Source of the DNA: Bosea sp. ANAM02
GTDB taxonomy: Bacteria; Pseudomonadota; Alphaproteobacteria; Rhizobiales; Beijerinckiaceae
Assembly: GCF_011764485.1 (NCBI RefSeq)
Contig: NZ_AP022848.1
Span: 2,880,001-2,944,000 of the forward strand
Length of the DNA: 64,000 nt
Reading direction: 5' to 3'
Shown piece after piece: positions 43,581-52,352 of the stretch (position 1 is its first letter; each line of letters starts with the position of its first letter). Made by a program: the position numbers and the translations under genes. Under the pieces are notes generated by a model that saw nothing but the letters and a program-made list of their open reading frames with translations, was not told the origin of the DNA and made no database searches.

Positions 43581-43671
43581 GTCATGGTCGGGCTTGTCCC
43601 GACCATCCACGTCTTCATTGATCGAGGACTGTGTTCAAGACGTGGATGCTCGCCACAAGGGCGAGCATGAC
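43581..43671. repeat. Intergenic repeat, family A (91 bp, copy 2, inverted relative to copy 1)
   Basis: The reverse complement aligns along its whole length with 11661-11751, with differences mainly in the central loop. It retains all three paired stems. It lies between valS (stop at 43705) and the YqaA-like gene. Confidence 0.87.
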
Positions 43672-43704
43672 GGTGAGGTTCGCAGGCGTAGCTATCACCG
43701 ACGG

Positions 43705-46524
43705 TCACGCCAGCCGCGCCAGGGCCTCCGCGACCTTGAGCTTGCGGGCCTCGGCCGCGGCCTTGCGCTCGCGGTTCTCCTCGACGATCTCCTCGGGTGC
43801 GCGGGCCATGAAATCGGGGTTGCCGAGCTTCTTCTCGACGACCGCGATGTCCTGGTCGAGCTTGGCGAGCTCCTTGGTCAGGCGCGAGCGCTCGGCGTCG
43901 AGATCGATCAGACCGGCGAGCGGCAGCGCTGCGACCTCGCCGCGCACGATGATCTGGGCCGACTGGGCCGGCGCCGCCGTCTCGAAACCGATGTCGGAGA
44001 CGCGGGCGAGACGCTCGATCATCGGCCGCCAGCTCTCGATCGTCGTCCGCGTCGCGGCCGAGGCGTTGACGAGCACGAGCGGCGCCTGCGTGCCGGCCGG
44101 AACGTTCACTTCGGAGCGCACCGAGCGGATATCCGAGATCAGGTCGACGACGAAACCGATCTCCGCCTCCGCCGTCGCGTCCTTGAGCGCCGACAGGTCC
44201 GGCCAGCGAGTCAGGCAGACCAAGGAGGCATCGCCCTCCGCGAGCTTGCGCGGCGCGCCGGCCTCGGCCTTCTGCGCCCAGAGCTCCTCGGTGAGGAACG
44301 GCATGAACGGGTGCAGGAGCTGGCAGATCAGGTCGATGATGTAAGCGACGGTCGCCTGCGTCTCGGCGCGGGCCGCGGCATCGACGCCCTCGCCCTGCAG
44401 CACGGGCTTGGCAAGCTCCAGATACCAGTCGCAGAACTGGTTCCAGACGAAGCGATAGGCCGCGCCCGCCGCCTCGTTGAACCTGAAGCTCGGAATGCCG
44501 GCGGCGATCTCCTCTGCCGCCTGCGCCGCCTCGCTGAGGATCCAGCGGTTGAGCGGCTGCTTGACGTTCGCGGGATCGAAGCCTTCCGCGCGGGCGCAGC
44601 CGTTCAATTCGGCGAAGCGCGCGGCATTCCAGATCTTGGTCGCGAAGTTGCGATAGCCCTCGACGCGCTGCGTGCTGAGCTTGATGTCTCGGCCCTGCGC
44701 CGCCATGGCCGACAGCGTGAAGCGCAACGCATCGGCGCCGTATTTGTCGACGATCACCAGCGGATCGATGACGTTGCCCTTCGATTTCGACATCTTCGCG
44801 CCCTTCTCGTCGCGAACGATGGCGTGGATGTAGACGTCCTTGAACGGCACCTCGTCCATGAAGTTGAGGCCCATCATCATCATCCGGGCGACCCAGAAGA
44901 AGATGATGTCGAAGGCGGTGACCAGCGTCGCCGTCGGGTAATAATGCTTCAGCTCGGCCGTCTGCTCGGGCCAGCCGAGGGTCGAGAACGGCCAGAGCGC
45001 CGAGGAGAACCAGGTGTCGAGCACGTCCTCGTCGCGCGTCAGCGCGACGGTGTCGCCGTAATGCGCCATCGCCAGCGTCTGTGCCTCGGCTTCCGACTCG
45101 GCGACGAAGACCTCGCCGTCCGGCCCGTACCAGGCCGGGATCTGGTGGCCCCACCAGAGCTGGCGGGAGACGCACCAGGGCTCGATATTCTCCAGCCAGT
45201 CGTAATAGACCTTGGTCCAGTTCTCGGGTGTGAACTTGGTCCGCCCGTCCTGCACCGCCTTGATCGAGCGCTGTGCGAGCGGCTTGACGTCGACATACCA
45301 CTGGTCGGTCAGCCAGGGCTCGATCACGACGTCCGAGCGGTCGCCATGCGGGACGGTATGGGTGTTCGGCTCGACCTTCACGAGGAGGCCGCGCGCGGCC
45401 ATCATCTCGACGACGCGGCGGCGCGCGACGAAGCGATCGGCGCCGTCGAGCGCCATCGTCTCGGCCTCCGGCTTGGCGCCCGCGAGGAAATCCTCGTTGC
45501 CGGCGAGCAGGATGCGCGCCTCGCCGTCGAGGATGTTGACGACGTCGAGCTGGTGACGTTTGCCGACCTCGAAATCGTTGAAATCATGCGCTGGCGTGAT
45601 CTTGACCGCGCCAGTGCCCTTCTCGGGATCGGCATAGTCGTCGCCGAAGATCGGGATGACACGGCCGACCAGCGGCAGCACGGCCTTGCGGCCGATCAGG
45701 TGGCCGATCGTCTCGTTCTCCGGATGCACCGCGACGCCGGTATCGCCCAGCATCGTCTCGGGGCGCGTCGTCGCGACGGTGATATAGGTCGAGGCGTCGT
45801 CCGCGTCGTAGGTCGCGCCTTCGAGCGGGTATTTGAAATAGTAGAGATGGCCGTTCGGATCGCGGCTCAGCGCCTTGTCGAGCTTGGCCGCGTCGAATTC
45901 CTCCTCGCCGCCGCGCTGCCACTTGAACGTGCCGGTCTTCTCGACCTGCAGAACCTCGAGATCCGAGATCGCGGTCTGGAACTTGGGGTCCCAGTTCACC
46001 AGTCGCTTGGCGCGGTAGACCAGGCCCTGCTTGTGCAGGCCGACGAAGACCTTGAGGACGGCGGCGGAGAGCCCCTCGTCCATGGTGAAGCGCTCGCGCG
46101 ACCAGTCGCAGGAGGCGCCGAGGCGGCGGAGCTGGTTGACGATCGTGCCGCCCGACTCCTCCTTCCACTTCCAGACCTCGGCCAGGAAGGCCTCGCGGCC
46201 CATCGTGCGGCGGTCGGTCTTGTTCTCGGCGGCGAGCTTGCGCTCGACGACCATCTGCGTCGCGATGCCGGCATGGTCGGTGCCGGGCTGCCAGAGCACG
46301 TCCTTGCCGCGCAGGCGCTCGAAGCGGCAGAGCACGTCCTGCAGCGTGTTGTTGAGCGCGTGGCCCATATGCAGCGAGCCGGTGACGTTCGGCGGCGGGA
46401 TCACGATGCAATAGGGCTCGGCGCCGGGGACCGCACCCCGGCCTGCCTTGAAGGCTTCAGCCTCGTCCCAGGCCTTGCTGATCCGGGCCTCGACGGCGGC
46501 CGGTTCGAAAGTCTTGTCCATCAT
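43705..46524 (-). CDS. valS: Valine--tRNA ligase
   Basis: The 939-residue class I synthetase charges tRNA-Val. The HIGH-type motif is PPPNVTGSLHMGHALN, the editing CP1 domain contains TTRPETMLGDTGVAVHPE, the KMSKS motif is GAKMSKSKGNVIDPL, and a C-terminal coiled-coil arm ends the protein (RSRLTKELAKLDQDIAVVEKKLG). Two adjacent ATGs (46524, 46521) are possible starts. A GC-rich hairpin lies 21 nt upstream. Confidence 0.98.
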   Translation of the reverse strand: MMDKTFEPAAVEARISKAWDEAEAFKAGRGAVPGAEPYCIVIPPPNVTGSLHMGHALNNTLQDVLCRFERLRGKDVLWQPGTDHAGIATQMVVERKLAAENKTDRRTMGREAFLAEVWKWKEESGGTIVNQLRRLGASCDWSRERFTMDEGLSAAVLKVFVGLHKQGLVYRAKRLVNWDPKFQTAISDLEVLQVEKTGTFKWQRGGEEEFDAAKLDKALSRDPNGHLYYFKYPLEGATYDADDASTYITVATTRPETMLGDTGVAVHPENETIGHLIGRKAVLPLVGRVIPIFGDDYADPEKGTGAVKITPAHDFNDFEVGKRHQLDVVNILDGEARILLAGNEDFLAGAKPEAETMALDGADRFVARRRVVEMMAARGLLVKVEPNTHTVPHGDRSDVVIEPWLTDQWYVDVKPLAQRSIKAVQDGRTKFTPENWTKVYYDWLENIEPWCVSRQLWWGHQIPAWYGPDGEVFVAESEAEAQTLAMAHYGDTVALTRDEDVLDTWFSSALWPFSTLGWPEQTAELKHYYPTATLVTAFDIIFFWVARMMMMGLNFMDEVPFKDVYIHAIVRDEKGAKMSKSKGNVIDPLVIVDKYGADALRFTLSAMAAQGRDIKLSTQRVEGYRNFATKIWNAARFAELNGCARAEGFDPANVKQPLNRWILSEAAQAAEEIAAGIPSFRFNEAAGAAYRFVWNQFCDWYLELAKPVLQGEGVDAAARAETQATVAYIIDLICQLLHPFMPFLTEELWAQKAEAGAPRKLAEGDASLVCLTRWPDLSALKDATAEAEIGFVVDLISDIRSVRSEVNVPAGTQAPLVLVNASAATRTTIESWRPMIERLARVSDIGFETAAPAQSAQIIVRGEVAALPLAGLIDLDAERSRLTKELAKLDQDIAVVEKKLGNPDFMARAPEEIVEENRERKAAAEARKLKVAEALARLA

Positions 46525-46545
46525 CGCATCGCTCGAACGCAGAAA

Positions 46546-46567
46546 GGCCGGGGAACCTGCCCCGGCC
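46546..46567 (-). terminator. GC hairpin in the valS leader (dps terminator or valS attenuator)
   Basis: On the minus strand GGCCGGGG and CCCCGGCC form a perfect 8-bp stem with loop CAGGTT, followed by TTTCTG. It is ~97 nt after the dps stop and 22 nt before the valS start. The short T-tract makes termination uncertain, and the nearness to valS allows a role in its expression. Confidence 0.45.
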
Positions 46568-46663
46568 GGGAAAATCACGGGCCAAAAAGGTCTCGGCCCT
46601 TAAGAGCCCATGCACGGGCCGTGCGTCAACGTTTTCGATGACATGGCGCGCCCTCCGCGGGCG

Positions 46664-47203
46664 TCAGGCGAGGTTCGACTGGAGGAACCAGAGCGACTTG
46701 TCGAGCATGCGCGAATAGGCGGTCAGGATATCGGCGGTGTCGGCATCGCCGGCCTCGTCGCAGGCGTCGATCGCCTCGCGCACCGTGTTCGCGGTCTCGG
46801 CATAGCGCTCGATCAGCGCGGCGAGATGGTCCTGAACGGCGACGATCTCGGTCGGGTAGGGCTTGAGCGACGTCGCCTGAGCCGTCGTCTGCGTCGTGCC
46901 GAAGGCGATGCCGCCGAGCTGGGCGATACGCTCCGCGACCGTGTCGACATGGGTATCGAGCTCGTCGCGGAAGCCGTCGAGCATCAGGTGGATGCCGATG
47001 AAGCCAGGCCCCTTGAGATTCCAGTGCGCCTGCTTGGTGACGAGCGCGAGGTCGATGCCATCGGCAAGACGCTCGTTCAGCAGGCCGATGACCTTGGTCT
47101 TGGTGTTCGAGGCCAGGTCGACCCGGCTGGATTTGACCACCTTTGCCGTGGTCGAGTTCTTGGGTGCGCTGCGCGGCGCGGTCTTGGCTGCGGTCTTGGC
47201 CAT
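46664..47203 (-). CDS. dps: Dps family DNA-protection ferritin
   Basis: The 179-residue protein stores iron and shields DNA in stress. The ferroxidase-site motif is intact: KQAHWNLKGPGFIGIHLMLDGFRDELDTHVDTVAERI (His, Asp, Glu ligands). The first ~30 residues are Lys/Ala/Thr-rich (MAKTAAKTAPRSAPKNSTTA), a positively charged tail that in the family binds DNA. The start at 47203 is clear; an open extension upstream is non-coding. It is divergent from a stress-promoter-driven gene, so the pair may share a stress regulon. Confidence 0.95.
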   Translation of the reverse strand: MAKTAAKTAPRSAPKNSTTAKVVKSSRVDLASNTKTKVIGLLNERLADGIDLALVTKQAHWNLKGPGFIGIHLMLDGFRDELDTHVDTVAERIAQLGGIAFGTTQTTAQATSLKPYPTEIVAVQDHLAALIERYAETANTVREAIDACDEAGDADTADILTAYSRMLDKSLWFLQSNLA

Positions 47204-47326
47204 GGCAAACCTCGGATCGGAAGGACGTTCGGAACGGCATAGCGCCGGCGCCGGACGAACCCGGCGCACTTCTCTGATACGCGCGAGCTGCCGCGCGGTT
47301 CCGGCCGGATAACCCGTTCCCGCGAC

Positions 47327-47351
47327 GGAACCACATCCGCCCCGCACCGTT
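47327..47351 (+). promoter_or_regulatory. EcfG-type general-stress-response promoter
   Basis: GGAAC (47327-47331) and CGTT (47348-47351) are separated by 16 nt, matching the alphaproteobacterial general-stress sigma factor consensus GGAAC-N16/17-CGTT. It lies ~37 nt upstream of the ATG at 47388. The match is read directly; use in vivo is inferred. Confidence 0.65.
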
Positions 47352-47387
47352 GCACCCAACACAGCCAATGACTGCAGGGAGAGCGAC

Positions 47388-47873
47388 ATGTCTCGCCACG
47401 ATGACCAGACCCGCGTCTGGGACCTGATCGATTCCATCAAGTTCGCGATGCTCGTGACCCATGACGGCCAGGGCGACGAATTGCGCGCCAGGCCGATGCA
47501 TGCCCATGGCGAGCGCGAGGAGGACGCGATCTATTTCCTGACCGATCGCCGCCATCACAAGGATGACGAGATCCAGGTCAACGACAATGTCTGCGTCGCC
47601 TTCTCCGATACCGGTGGACAGCGCTATCTTTCTGTAACGGGCACGGCGACCGTGCTCGACGATCGCAAGCGCGTCCACGATCTCTGGGACGCCAGCAACC
47701 GCGCTTTCTGGGACGATGAAAACGATCCCAACATCCGAGTGCTGCGCGTGCGGCCCAGCATGGCGGAGTTCTGGGACAGCCCCGGCAAGATCGTCACCAG
47801 CGTCAAGATGGCCGCCGCGGCCCTGACCGGCGCTAAGCCCGATCTGGGCGAGAACCGCAAGGTTCGGCTCTGA
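47388..47873 (+). CDS. Pyridoxamine 5'-phosphate oxidase-like (general stress protein 26-type) flavin-binding protein
   Basis: The 161-residue split-barrel protein has VWDLIDSIKFAMLVTHDGQGDELRARPMHAH at the N-terminus, then YFLTDRRHHKDDEIQVNDNVCVAFSDTGGQRYLSVTGTATVLDDR, typical of the GsiB/GS26 branch of FMN/F420-binding folds. It probably binds FMN or another flavin; no pyridoxal role is implied. A GGAAC-N16-CGTT promoter precedes it and GGGAGAG is its ribosome site. A small gene follows 25 nt downstream. Confidence 0.9.
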   Translation: MSRHDDQTRVWDLIDSIKFAMLVTHDGQGDELRARPMHAHGEREEDAIYFLTDRRHHKDDEIQVNDNVCVAFSDTGGQRYLSVTGTATVLDDRKRVHDLWDASNRAFWDDENDPNIRVLRVRPSMAEFWDSPGKIVTSVKMAAAALTGAKPDLGENRKVRL

Positions 47874-47898
47874 AACCCGAAGCTATGAGCAGGAAGCC

Positions 47899-48123
47899 AT
47901 GATGAAGCTCTTGGTCCACGCCCTCGGGGCCTGGTTCGCAGTCGAGGCGGCCTCCGGCCGCTATCCCCGCCCGGTCGCCGTCGGCCTGACGATGCTGGTC
48001 TCACGGCTCGGTGCCCCGGCAACAGCCTTTGCCATGGCAGGCTACGGCCTGATGCGGCTCAAGGAGGCCGGCGCTTTCGAGCCGGCGCGGCCGCGCCGGC
48101 GACGAACGGTCAGGACGGAATAG
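47899..48123 (+). CDS. Small hypothetical protein (74 residues)
   Basis: MMKLLVHALGAWFAVEAAS is followed by a mildly hydrophobic helix (PRPVAVGLTMLVSRLGAPATAFAMAGYGLM) and a basic C-terminus RPRRRRTVRT. It may be a small membrane-associated protein. AGGAAG precedes the start, and the 25-nt spacing to the stress gene suggests one transcript. I do not recognise a family. Confidence 0.6.
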   Translation: MMKLLVHALGAWFAVEAASGRYPRPVAVGLTMLVSRLGAPATAFAMAGYGLMRLKEAGAFEPARPRRRRTVRTE

Positions 48124-48221
48124 GGCGTGCTTCGCGCCTCCGAAGAGGCACCATCATTCCGGAAAAGCCGCGTCAACGGCCCCGAACCGGCATCCATCGA
48201 AAGGCGCCGCATTCTAAGATC

Positions 48222-48244
48222 GATCCCGGGTCGAGCCCGGGATC
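48222..48244. repeat. Isolated 23-nt palindrome, family A-like half element
   Basis: GATCCCGGG and CCCGGGATC flank TCGAG. It resembles a single hairpin of the family A elements and lies between convergent 47899-48123 and popZ, 32 nt from the popZ stop. It has no T-tract. Confidence 0.6.
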
Positions 48245-48275
48245 ACGGCGTGGTTCCACAGGACAGCCTTAGAAT

Positions 48276-48890
48276 TCAGCTGCGGCCGCCGCGCGCGACG
48301 CGTTCGATCTCCGCCCGCACCAGCCGCTCGACCATGGTCGGGAGATTGTCGTCGAGCCAGGTCTTGAGCATCGGCTTCAGCATGTCCTTGACCAGATCCT
48401 CCAGCGTGCGCGCGTTATTGCTGAGCACGGTCGAGGCCAGCTGGCCGAAGGCATTGGTCACGACGGAGCTGGCCTGATCCGACAGCAGGCTCGCCATGTC
48501 CGGCGCGGGCGTGAAGGCGGCCTGCGGTTGAGGCTGTTGCGGCTCCGGCTGAACCGGCGCCGGTTGAGGTTCGACAATTGGGGCTGGCGGTTCCGGCAGC
48601 GGAGCCGCGGCGGGCTCCTCCTCCAGGAAGGCAATATCGGCGTCTTCCGGCGTGGGAGGCGCAGGAGCAGGCTCGGCAACCGGCGCCGCTACCAGCGCGG
48701 CCTCCGCCCCCAGGTCGAGCACGTCGTCATCGATGGCGGCGACCGGCTCAGGTTCGGGCTCCGGCGCAGGCTCGGCCTGCGGCGCGGCAGATTCCTCTGC
48801 CGGCTTCGTCTCGTCGTCCGAGATGATCCGGCGGATGGAGGCGAGGATTTCCTCCATCGACGGTTCGCTGGGCTTGGCTTGCGCGCTCAT
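48276..48890 (-). CDS. popZ: Polar organizing protein PopZ (DUF2497)
   Basis: The 204-residue self-assembling hub anchors the chromosome origin and cell-cycle proteins at the pole. The N-terminal helix reads SMEEILASIRRIISDDE (residues ~12-28). A long acidic, Pro-rich disordered region follows (repeated EPEPEPV, PAPP, PQPQ), then C-terminal oligomerising helices: LEDLVKDMLKPMLKTWLDDNLPTMVERLVRAEIERVARGG. The popZ-valS neighbourhood with tolC is conserved in Alphaproteobacteria. Confidence 0.93.
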   Translation of the reverse strand: MSAQAKPSEPSMEEILASIRRIISDDETKPAEESAAPQAEPAPEPEPEPVAAIDDDVLDLGAEAALVAAPVAEPAPAPPTPEDADIAFLEEEPAAAPLPEPPAPIVEPQPAPVQPEPQQPQPQAAFTPAPDMASLLSDQASSVVTNAFGQLASTVLSNNARTLEDLVKDMLKPMLKTWLDDNLPTMVERLVRAEIERVARGGRS

Positions 48891-49086
48891 GATCAGTCTA
48901 ACCGTTGAACACCGGGCGCGCCGATGGAATCAACGCCGCTCCAAGAGCGCAGTATTCCACGGCATCGATGTCAGACAAGGCGCCAAGCCATTCTCCCACA
49001 GGAGAAATCCGCGCTGTTGCCGGACGGCACCGCATCGGAGGGCAGCCTTCCGCCGTCGCGAAAGGCTGCTGCGACGATAGAACGAT

Positions 49087-49118
49087 GGATCGTCGCCGCA
49101 GGCTGCGCGCGGCGATCC
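49087..49118 (-). terminator. Hairpin after tolC (possible terminator)
   Basis: On the minus strand GGATCGCCGC and GCGGCGACGATCC pair around a 9-nt loop with one bulged base. It begins 10 nt after the tolC stop. The following ATCGTTCTATCG is only weakly T-rich, so termination may be Rho-assisted. Confidence 0.4.
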
Positions 49119-49127
49119 GTGCGAAGC

Positions 49128-50555
49128 TCAGCGGCCGTCGGGCGTCTGAGTGCCCCAGAGCTTGCCCTGGACCTGCTCGTAATGCCGGCGCGCATCGTAG
49201 ATCTCGGCCTTGAGCCTCAGGGTCTGGGCAGAGAGCTTGCCGACCGCCGAGAGGACGGCATAGGAGGCGACGACGCGATCGCGCTGCGCGACGACGAGGC
49301 TCGAGCGGGCGCTCACCAGTTCCTGCTGCGCGTTGAGAACGTCGAGTGTCGTGCGCTGGCCGACCTTCGCCTCTTCGCGGACGCCGGACAGCGCCGTGGA
49401 CGCGGCCTCGACCTGCGCCTGGGCGGCGATGATCTGGGCCTTGGCGGCCTCCAGCCCGCCCCAGGCGGACACGACCGCTGCGCGCACCGTGTCGCGCTGC
49501 GTGTCGACCTCGATCCGGCGCTGGCCGGCCGTTTCCTTGGCCTGACGGGTGCGGGCATAAACCTGCCCGCCCTCGTAGATCGGGATGGTCAGCGTGCCGA
49601 CGAGGCTGGCCGAGAAGCGGTTGTCGCCGGAAAACTGGCTGTCATAGCGCTGCTGGACCACGCCGCGCACACCCACGACCGGGTAGAGATCGGCCTCGGT
49701 GACCTTGACCTGAAGCTCGGCGGCATCGACGCCATGCAGCGAGGCAACGATGGCCGGGTGGTTCGACAGGGCCTGGTTGAGCGCGGTCGGCAGGGATTTC
49801 GGCAGCAGCCGCTCGACCGGGCGGCCCGGCGCGAGCGAACGCGGTTCGGTTCCGACATTCTGGCGGAAGCGCGCCACCGAGGTCTTCAGGTTCGATTCGG
49901 CGAGAATCGCCTGGGAGCGTGCCGAGGACAGGCGGGCCTCCGCCTGCGCCACGTCGGTGCGCGTCACCTCGCCGACCTGGAAGCGGTCGCGCGTCTGGCG
50001 CAGCTGTTCCTCGAGAACCTCGACGTTGTTGCGGTTGAGGTTGAGGATCGCCGTGTCGCGTAACACGTTCATATAGGAGGTCGCGGCGTCGAGCAGCACG
50101 TTCTGCTCGGTATTGCGCAAGGTGGCGCGGGCGCCCAGCACCTGCGATTCGGACTGTCCGACCGCGCTGCGGGTCTTGCCGGAATCGAAGATGTTCTGGT
50201 CGATCTGGACGCCGACGCCGCGCGGGCCGAGGCGCGATACGTTATTGGTATGGACCGGCGAGCTGCTGGCAAAGGCAGGAATGCCCGATTCGGTGATGCT
50301 GGCGCCGATATCGGCCGAGGCGGTGATGCGCGGCCGATAGCCTGCCTTCGCCTGCGGCACGTTCTCGTCGGTCGCGCGAACCGATGCACGCTGGGCATTG
50401 AGTGTCGGATTGGCGGAATAGGCCCGCGCGAGCGCGGCCTCCATGGTCTGGGCCGAAGCCGAACCTGCCCAGCCGCCAGCCAACGCCAGGGCGAAGGCGG
50501 CGGAGAGAGCAAGCCCGGAAATCTTTTCGTCGCGTTTATGCACTGGACGCCTCAT
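49128..50555 (-). CDS. tolC: TolC-family outer-membrane efflux channel
   Basis: The 475-residue outer-membrane channel subunit serves type I secretion and drug efflux. A signal peptide (LALSAAFALALAGGWAGSASAQ) precedes two repeated OEP halves, each with long amphipathic helices (NTEQNVLLDAATSYMNVLRDTAILNLNRNNVEVLEEQL; AQAQVEAASTALSGVREEAKVGQRTTLDVLNAQQELVSARSSLV) and the YxA/DLYPVVGV strands. It lies between popZ and the PIMT-like gene on the same strand. Confidence 0.95.
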   Translation of the reverse strand: MRRPVHKRDEKISGLALSAAFALALAGGWAGSASAQTMEAALARAYSANPTLNAQRASVRATDENVPQAKAGYRPRITASADIGASITESGIPAFASSSPVHTNNVSRLGPRGVGVQIDQNIFDSGKTRSAVGQSESQVLGARATLRNTEQNVLLDAATSYMNVLRDTAILNLNRNNVEVLEEQLRQTRDRFQVGEVTRTDVAQAEARLSSARSQAILAESNLKTSVARFRQNVGTEPRSLAPGRPVERLLPKSLPTALNQALSNHPAIVASLHGVDAAELQVKVTEADLYPVVGVRGVVQQRYDSQFSGDNRFSASLVGTLTIPIYEGGQVYARTRQAKETAGQRRIEVDTQRDTVRAAVVSAWGGLEAAKAQIIAAQAQVEAASTALSGVREEAKVGQRTTLDVLNAQQELVSARSSLVVAQRDRVVASYAVLSAVGKLSAQTLRLKAEIYDARRHYEQVQGKLWGTQTPDGR

Positions 50556-50701
50556 GTGCGCACTGAAAGTCGCGCCCAGGCATCGCCCCAGCCTCGGCAG
50601 AGTTGCAATTCATACCCGCTCCGGCACCTCCCGCCAACGGACGGGGCGGCGTCGGAATGGTTTCGCTCGCGCAGTGCCGCAAAAATGCGACACTGCCGAT
50701 C

Positions 50702-51343
50702 TCAGAAAACGAAGGCCGCCGGACGGCGAAACTCCGCAACGACAGGCGCTGCCGCATCGAAGACCGGCCGGCCCGACACGACGTCGCTGGACTTCAGATA
50801 GAGTTTCACCCGCGCGGCGCGGCCGACGCCCTCGACGACGATGAGCCGACCTTCAGGCCGCAGCAGCGGGAAAAGCGTCTCGGGCGCGATCTCGCAGGAG
50901 CCGCTCACGAGGATGGCGTCGAAGTTGGCGGGAGCCGGCTGCGCGGCGGTGACCGTGACGCCGCCGGCGCCGGCCCTGCCCAAGGCCGCTTCGGCCAAGG
51001 CCCGCGCCGCGGCGTCGGGCTCCCAGAGCACGGCCTTGGCGCCCATATGGTCCATCAGCGCTGCACCGTAGCCCGAGCCGCCGGCATATTCGAGCACGTC
51101 CTCGCCCGGTTGCGGATCGAGCTCCTGGATCATCCTCACCGCGACCATCGGGGTCATCAGCGCGCGCCCGGTGCCCGGCAGCGCGATCGACTGATCGAGA
51201 TAGGCCAGATGGGAGAGGGTCTCGGGAACGAAAGCTTCGCGCGGCACCGAATCCGCCGCGGCGAGCGCGGCCCGGTCGGTGATGTCGTAGGTGCGCAGCT
51301 GGCAATCGACCATATTGCGCCGCAGCGAGGTGAAATCGTCCAT
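50702..51343 (-). CDS. Protein-L-isoaspartate O-methyltransferase family protein
   Basis: The 213-residue Rossmann methyltransferase begins FTSLRRNMVDCQLRTYDITDRAAL with VPREAFVPE, typical of the alphaproteobacterial PIMT-like branch. The SAM site is DVLEYAGGSGYGAALM, where true Pcm has VLEIGTGSGY. Substrate use may differ from classic repair of isoaspartate. It precedes tolC on the same strand (146-nt gap), and tRNA-Asn lies just upstream. Confidence 0.88.
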   Translation of the reverse strand: MDDFTSLRRNMVDCQLRTYDITDRAALAAADSVPREAFVPETLSHLAYLDQSIALPGTGRALMTPMVAVRMIQELDPQPGEDVLEYAGGSGYGAALMDHMGAKAVLWEPDAAARALAEAALGRAGAGGVTVTAAQPAPANFDAILVSGSCEIAPETLFPLLRPEGRLIVVEGVGRAARVKLYLKSSDVVSGRPVFDAAAPVVAEFRRPAAFVF

Positions 51344-51536
51344 GACCGAACTCTCCGTCCACGACGGCGACGCTGCAAGATGCGGCCGATGCTCCGGAGG
51401 CCGCCGCGAACCGGTGCAGCAATCGCGCCGTTCTTCGGCAGCTTTCTGTTCGAGGCCCGCGCAAAAGGCAAGCGCCGCCTCACCGCAGGCATAAACCAGC
51501 CACGGTTAATTCGCTCTGTCGATATGCGGGGAATGC

Positions 51537-51611
51537 TGGCTCCCGGAGCAGGATTCGAACCTGCGACCAATCGATTAACAGTCGATTGCTCTACCGCTGA
51601 GCTATCCGGGA
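51537..51611 (-). tRNA. tRNA-Asn (GTT)
   Basis: Read on the minus strand: acceptor TCCCGGA pairs with TCCGGGA, D-arm GCTCAGCGGTAGAGC, anticodon loop CTGTTAA with anticodon GTT, T-arm GCAGGTTCGAATCCTGC, discriminator G and an encoded CCA. 75 nt in total. Confidence 0.97.
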
Positions 51612-51780
51612 ACAACGTGGCGGCGTCTTAGCGGCGCGATCCGGTTAGCGCAAGCCCCTTGCGAGCCGACCAAGCAGATTTGTCATCGTCGTTGTGGAAG
51701 ATGCGATGCCGGCTTGCGGCGCGGCGCGGCTTGTGGTTAGTGCGCTCTCGCTGAAGCGGCCGCAGCCGTTTCCGCCGGAA

Positions 51781-51854
51781 GGCCTCGTGGCGGAGTGGTT
51801 ACGCAGAGGACTGCAAATCCTTGCACCCCGGTTCGATTCCGGGCGAGGCCTCCA
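51781..51854 (+). tRNA. tRNA-Cys (GCA)
   Basis: Acceptor GGCCTCG pairs with CGAGGCC, D-loop GCGGAGTGGTTACGC, anticodon loop CTGCAAA with anticodon GCA, T-arm CCCGGTTCGATTCCGGG, discriminator T and an encoded CCA. 74 nt in total. Confidence 0.97.
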
Positions 51855-52128
51855 ATCTTACAGCGCTGATTTCACTGCGCTTTACCGACCAGCCGAAACA
51901 ATCGCCGCCGATCCTGCCGGGCAACTGATGTGCTCTGCCTCGCAAGCGCGGAACCATTTGCCTCGCGCGATGTTGTCCCAGCGGATTTTCGAGTGGTGCC
52001 CGGCGACGGCAGTCGAGCGGGCGAGGGCATGGAGCCCAGACGAGCCCCATCGGCGCAACCGGTGGGGCTCTCTCGTTTCACGCACGCCGCTTCGAGCCTT
52101 TACTTGCATCGCCTATGTGCCGGCTTTT

Positions 52129-52272
52129 TCAGCGCGCGCCGGAGCTGCGCTGAAACATGTCCGGCATCACGCGTTCGGGGAAGGTCAGCGACGTCACGGC
52201 GACGATCACCGTCAGGCCGATAACGGCCAGCCAGAGCCAGAAATCCAGAGGCGGCTTTTTGCGATGTATCAT
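52129..52272 (-). CDS. Small single-span membrane protein (47 residues)
   Basis: The ATG at 52272, with CAGGA just upstream, opens a 47-codon frame ending TGA at 52129. The product is a basic N-terminus (IHRKKPPLD), one strongly hydrophobic helix (FWLWLAVIGLTVIVAVTSLTF) and a short polar tail (PERVMPDMFQRSSGAR). Positive-inside charge suggests a cytoplasmic N-terminus. No family is recognised. The coherent membrane topology and ribosome site support it as real despite its size. Confidence 0.55.
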   Translation of the reverse strand: MIHRKKPPLDFWLWLAVIGLTVIVAVTSLTFPERVMPDMFQRSSGAR

Positions 52273-52352
52273 CCTGAAAGGGACGCCCGAATGGCCTCGG
52301 AGTTCCCCTGCTCAGGCGATCAACGACACCATCGCCGCTTTTCGTGAACGCA

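Noticed and set aside
43594..46641. A 1015-codon open frame on the plus strand opposite valS
   Set aside because: It is antisense to the entire valS gene, which has all synthetase motifs. High third-position GC keeps the opposite frame open; its product is low-complexity Arg/Leu/Asp-rich.
51157..51615. A minus-strand frame beginning MFPDSSAVEQSTVNRLVAGSNPAPG
   Set aside because: Its N-terminus is the translated tRNA-Asn gene, a well-known false annotation.
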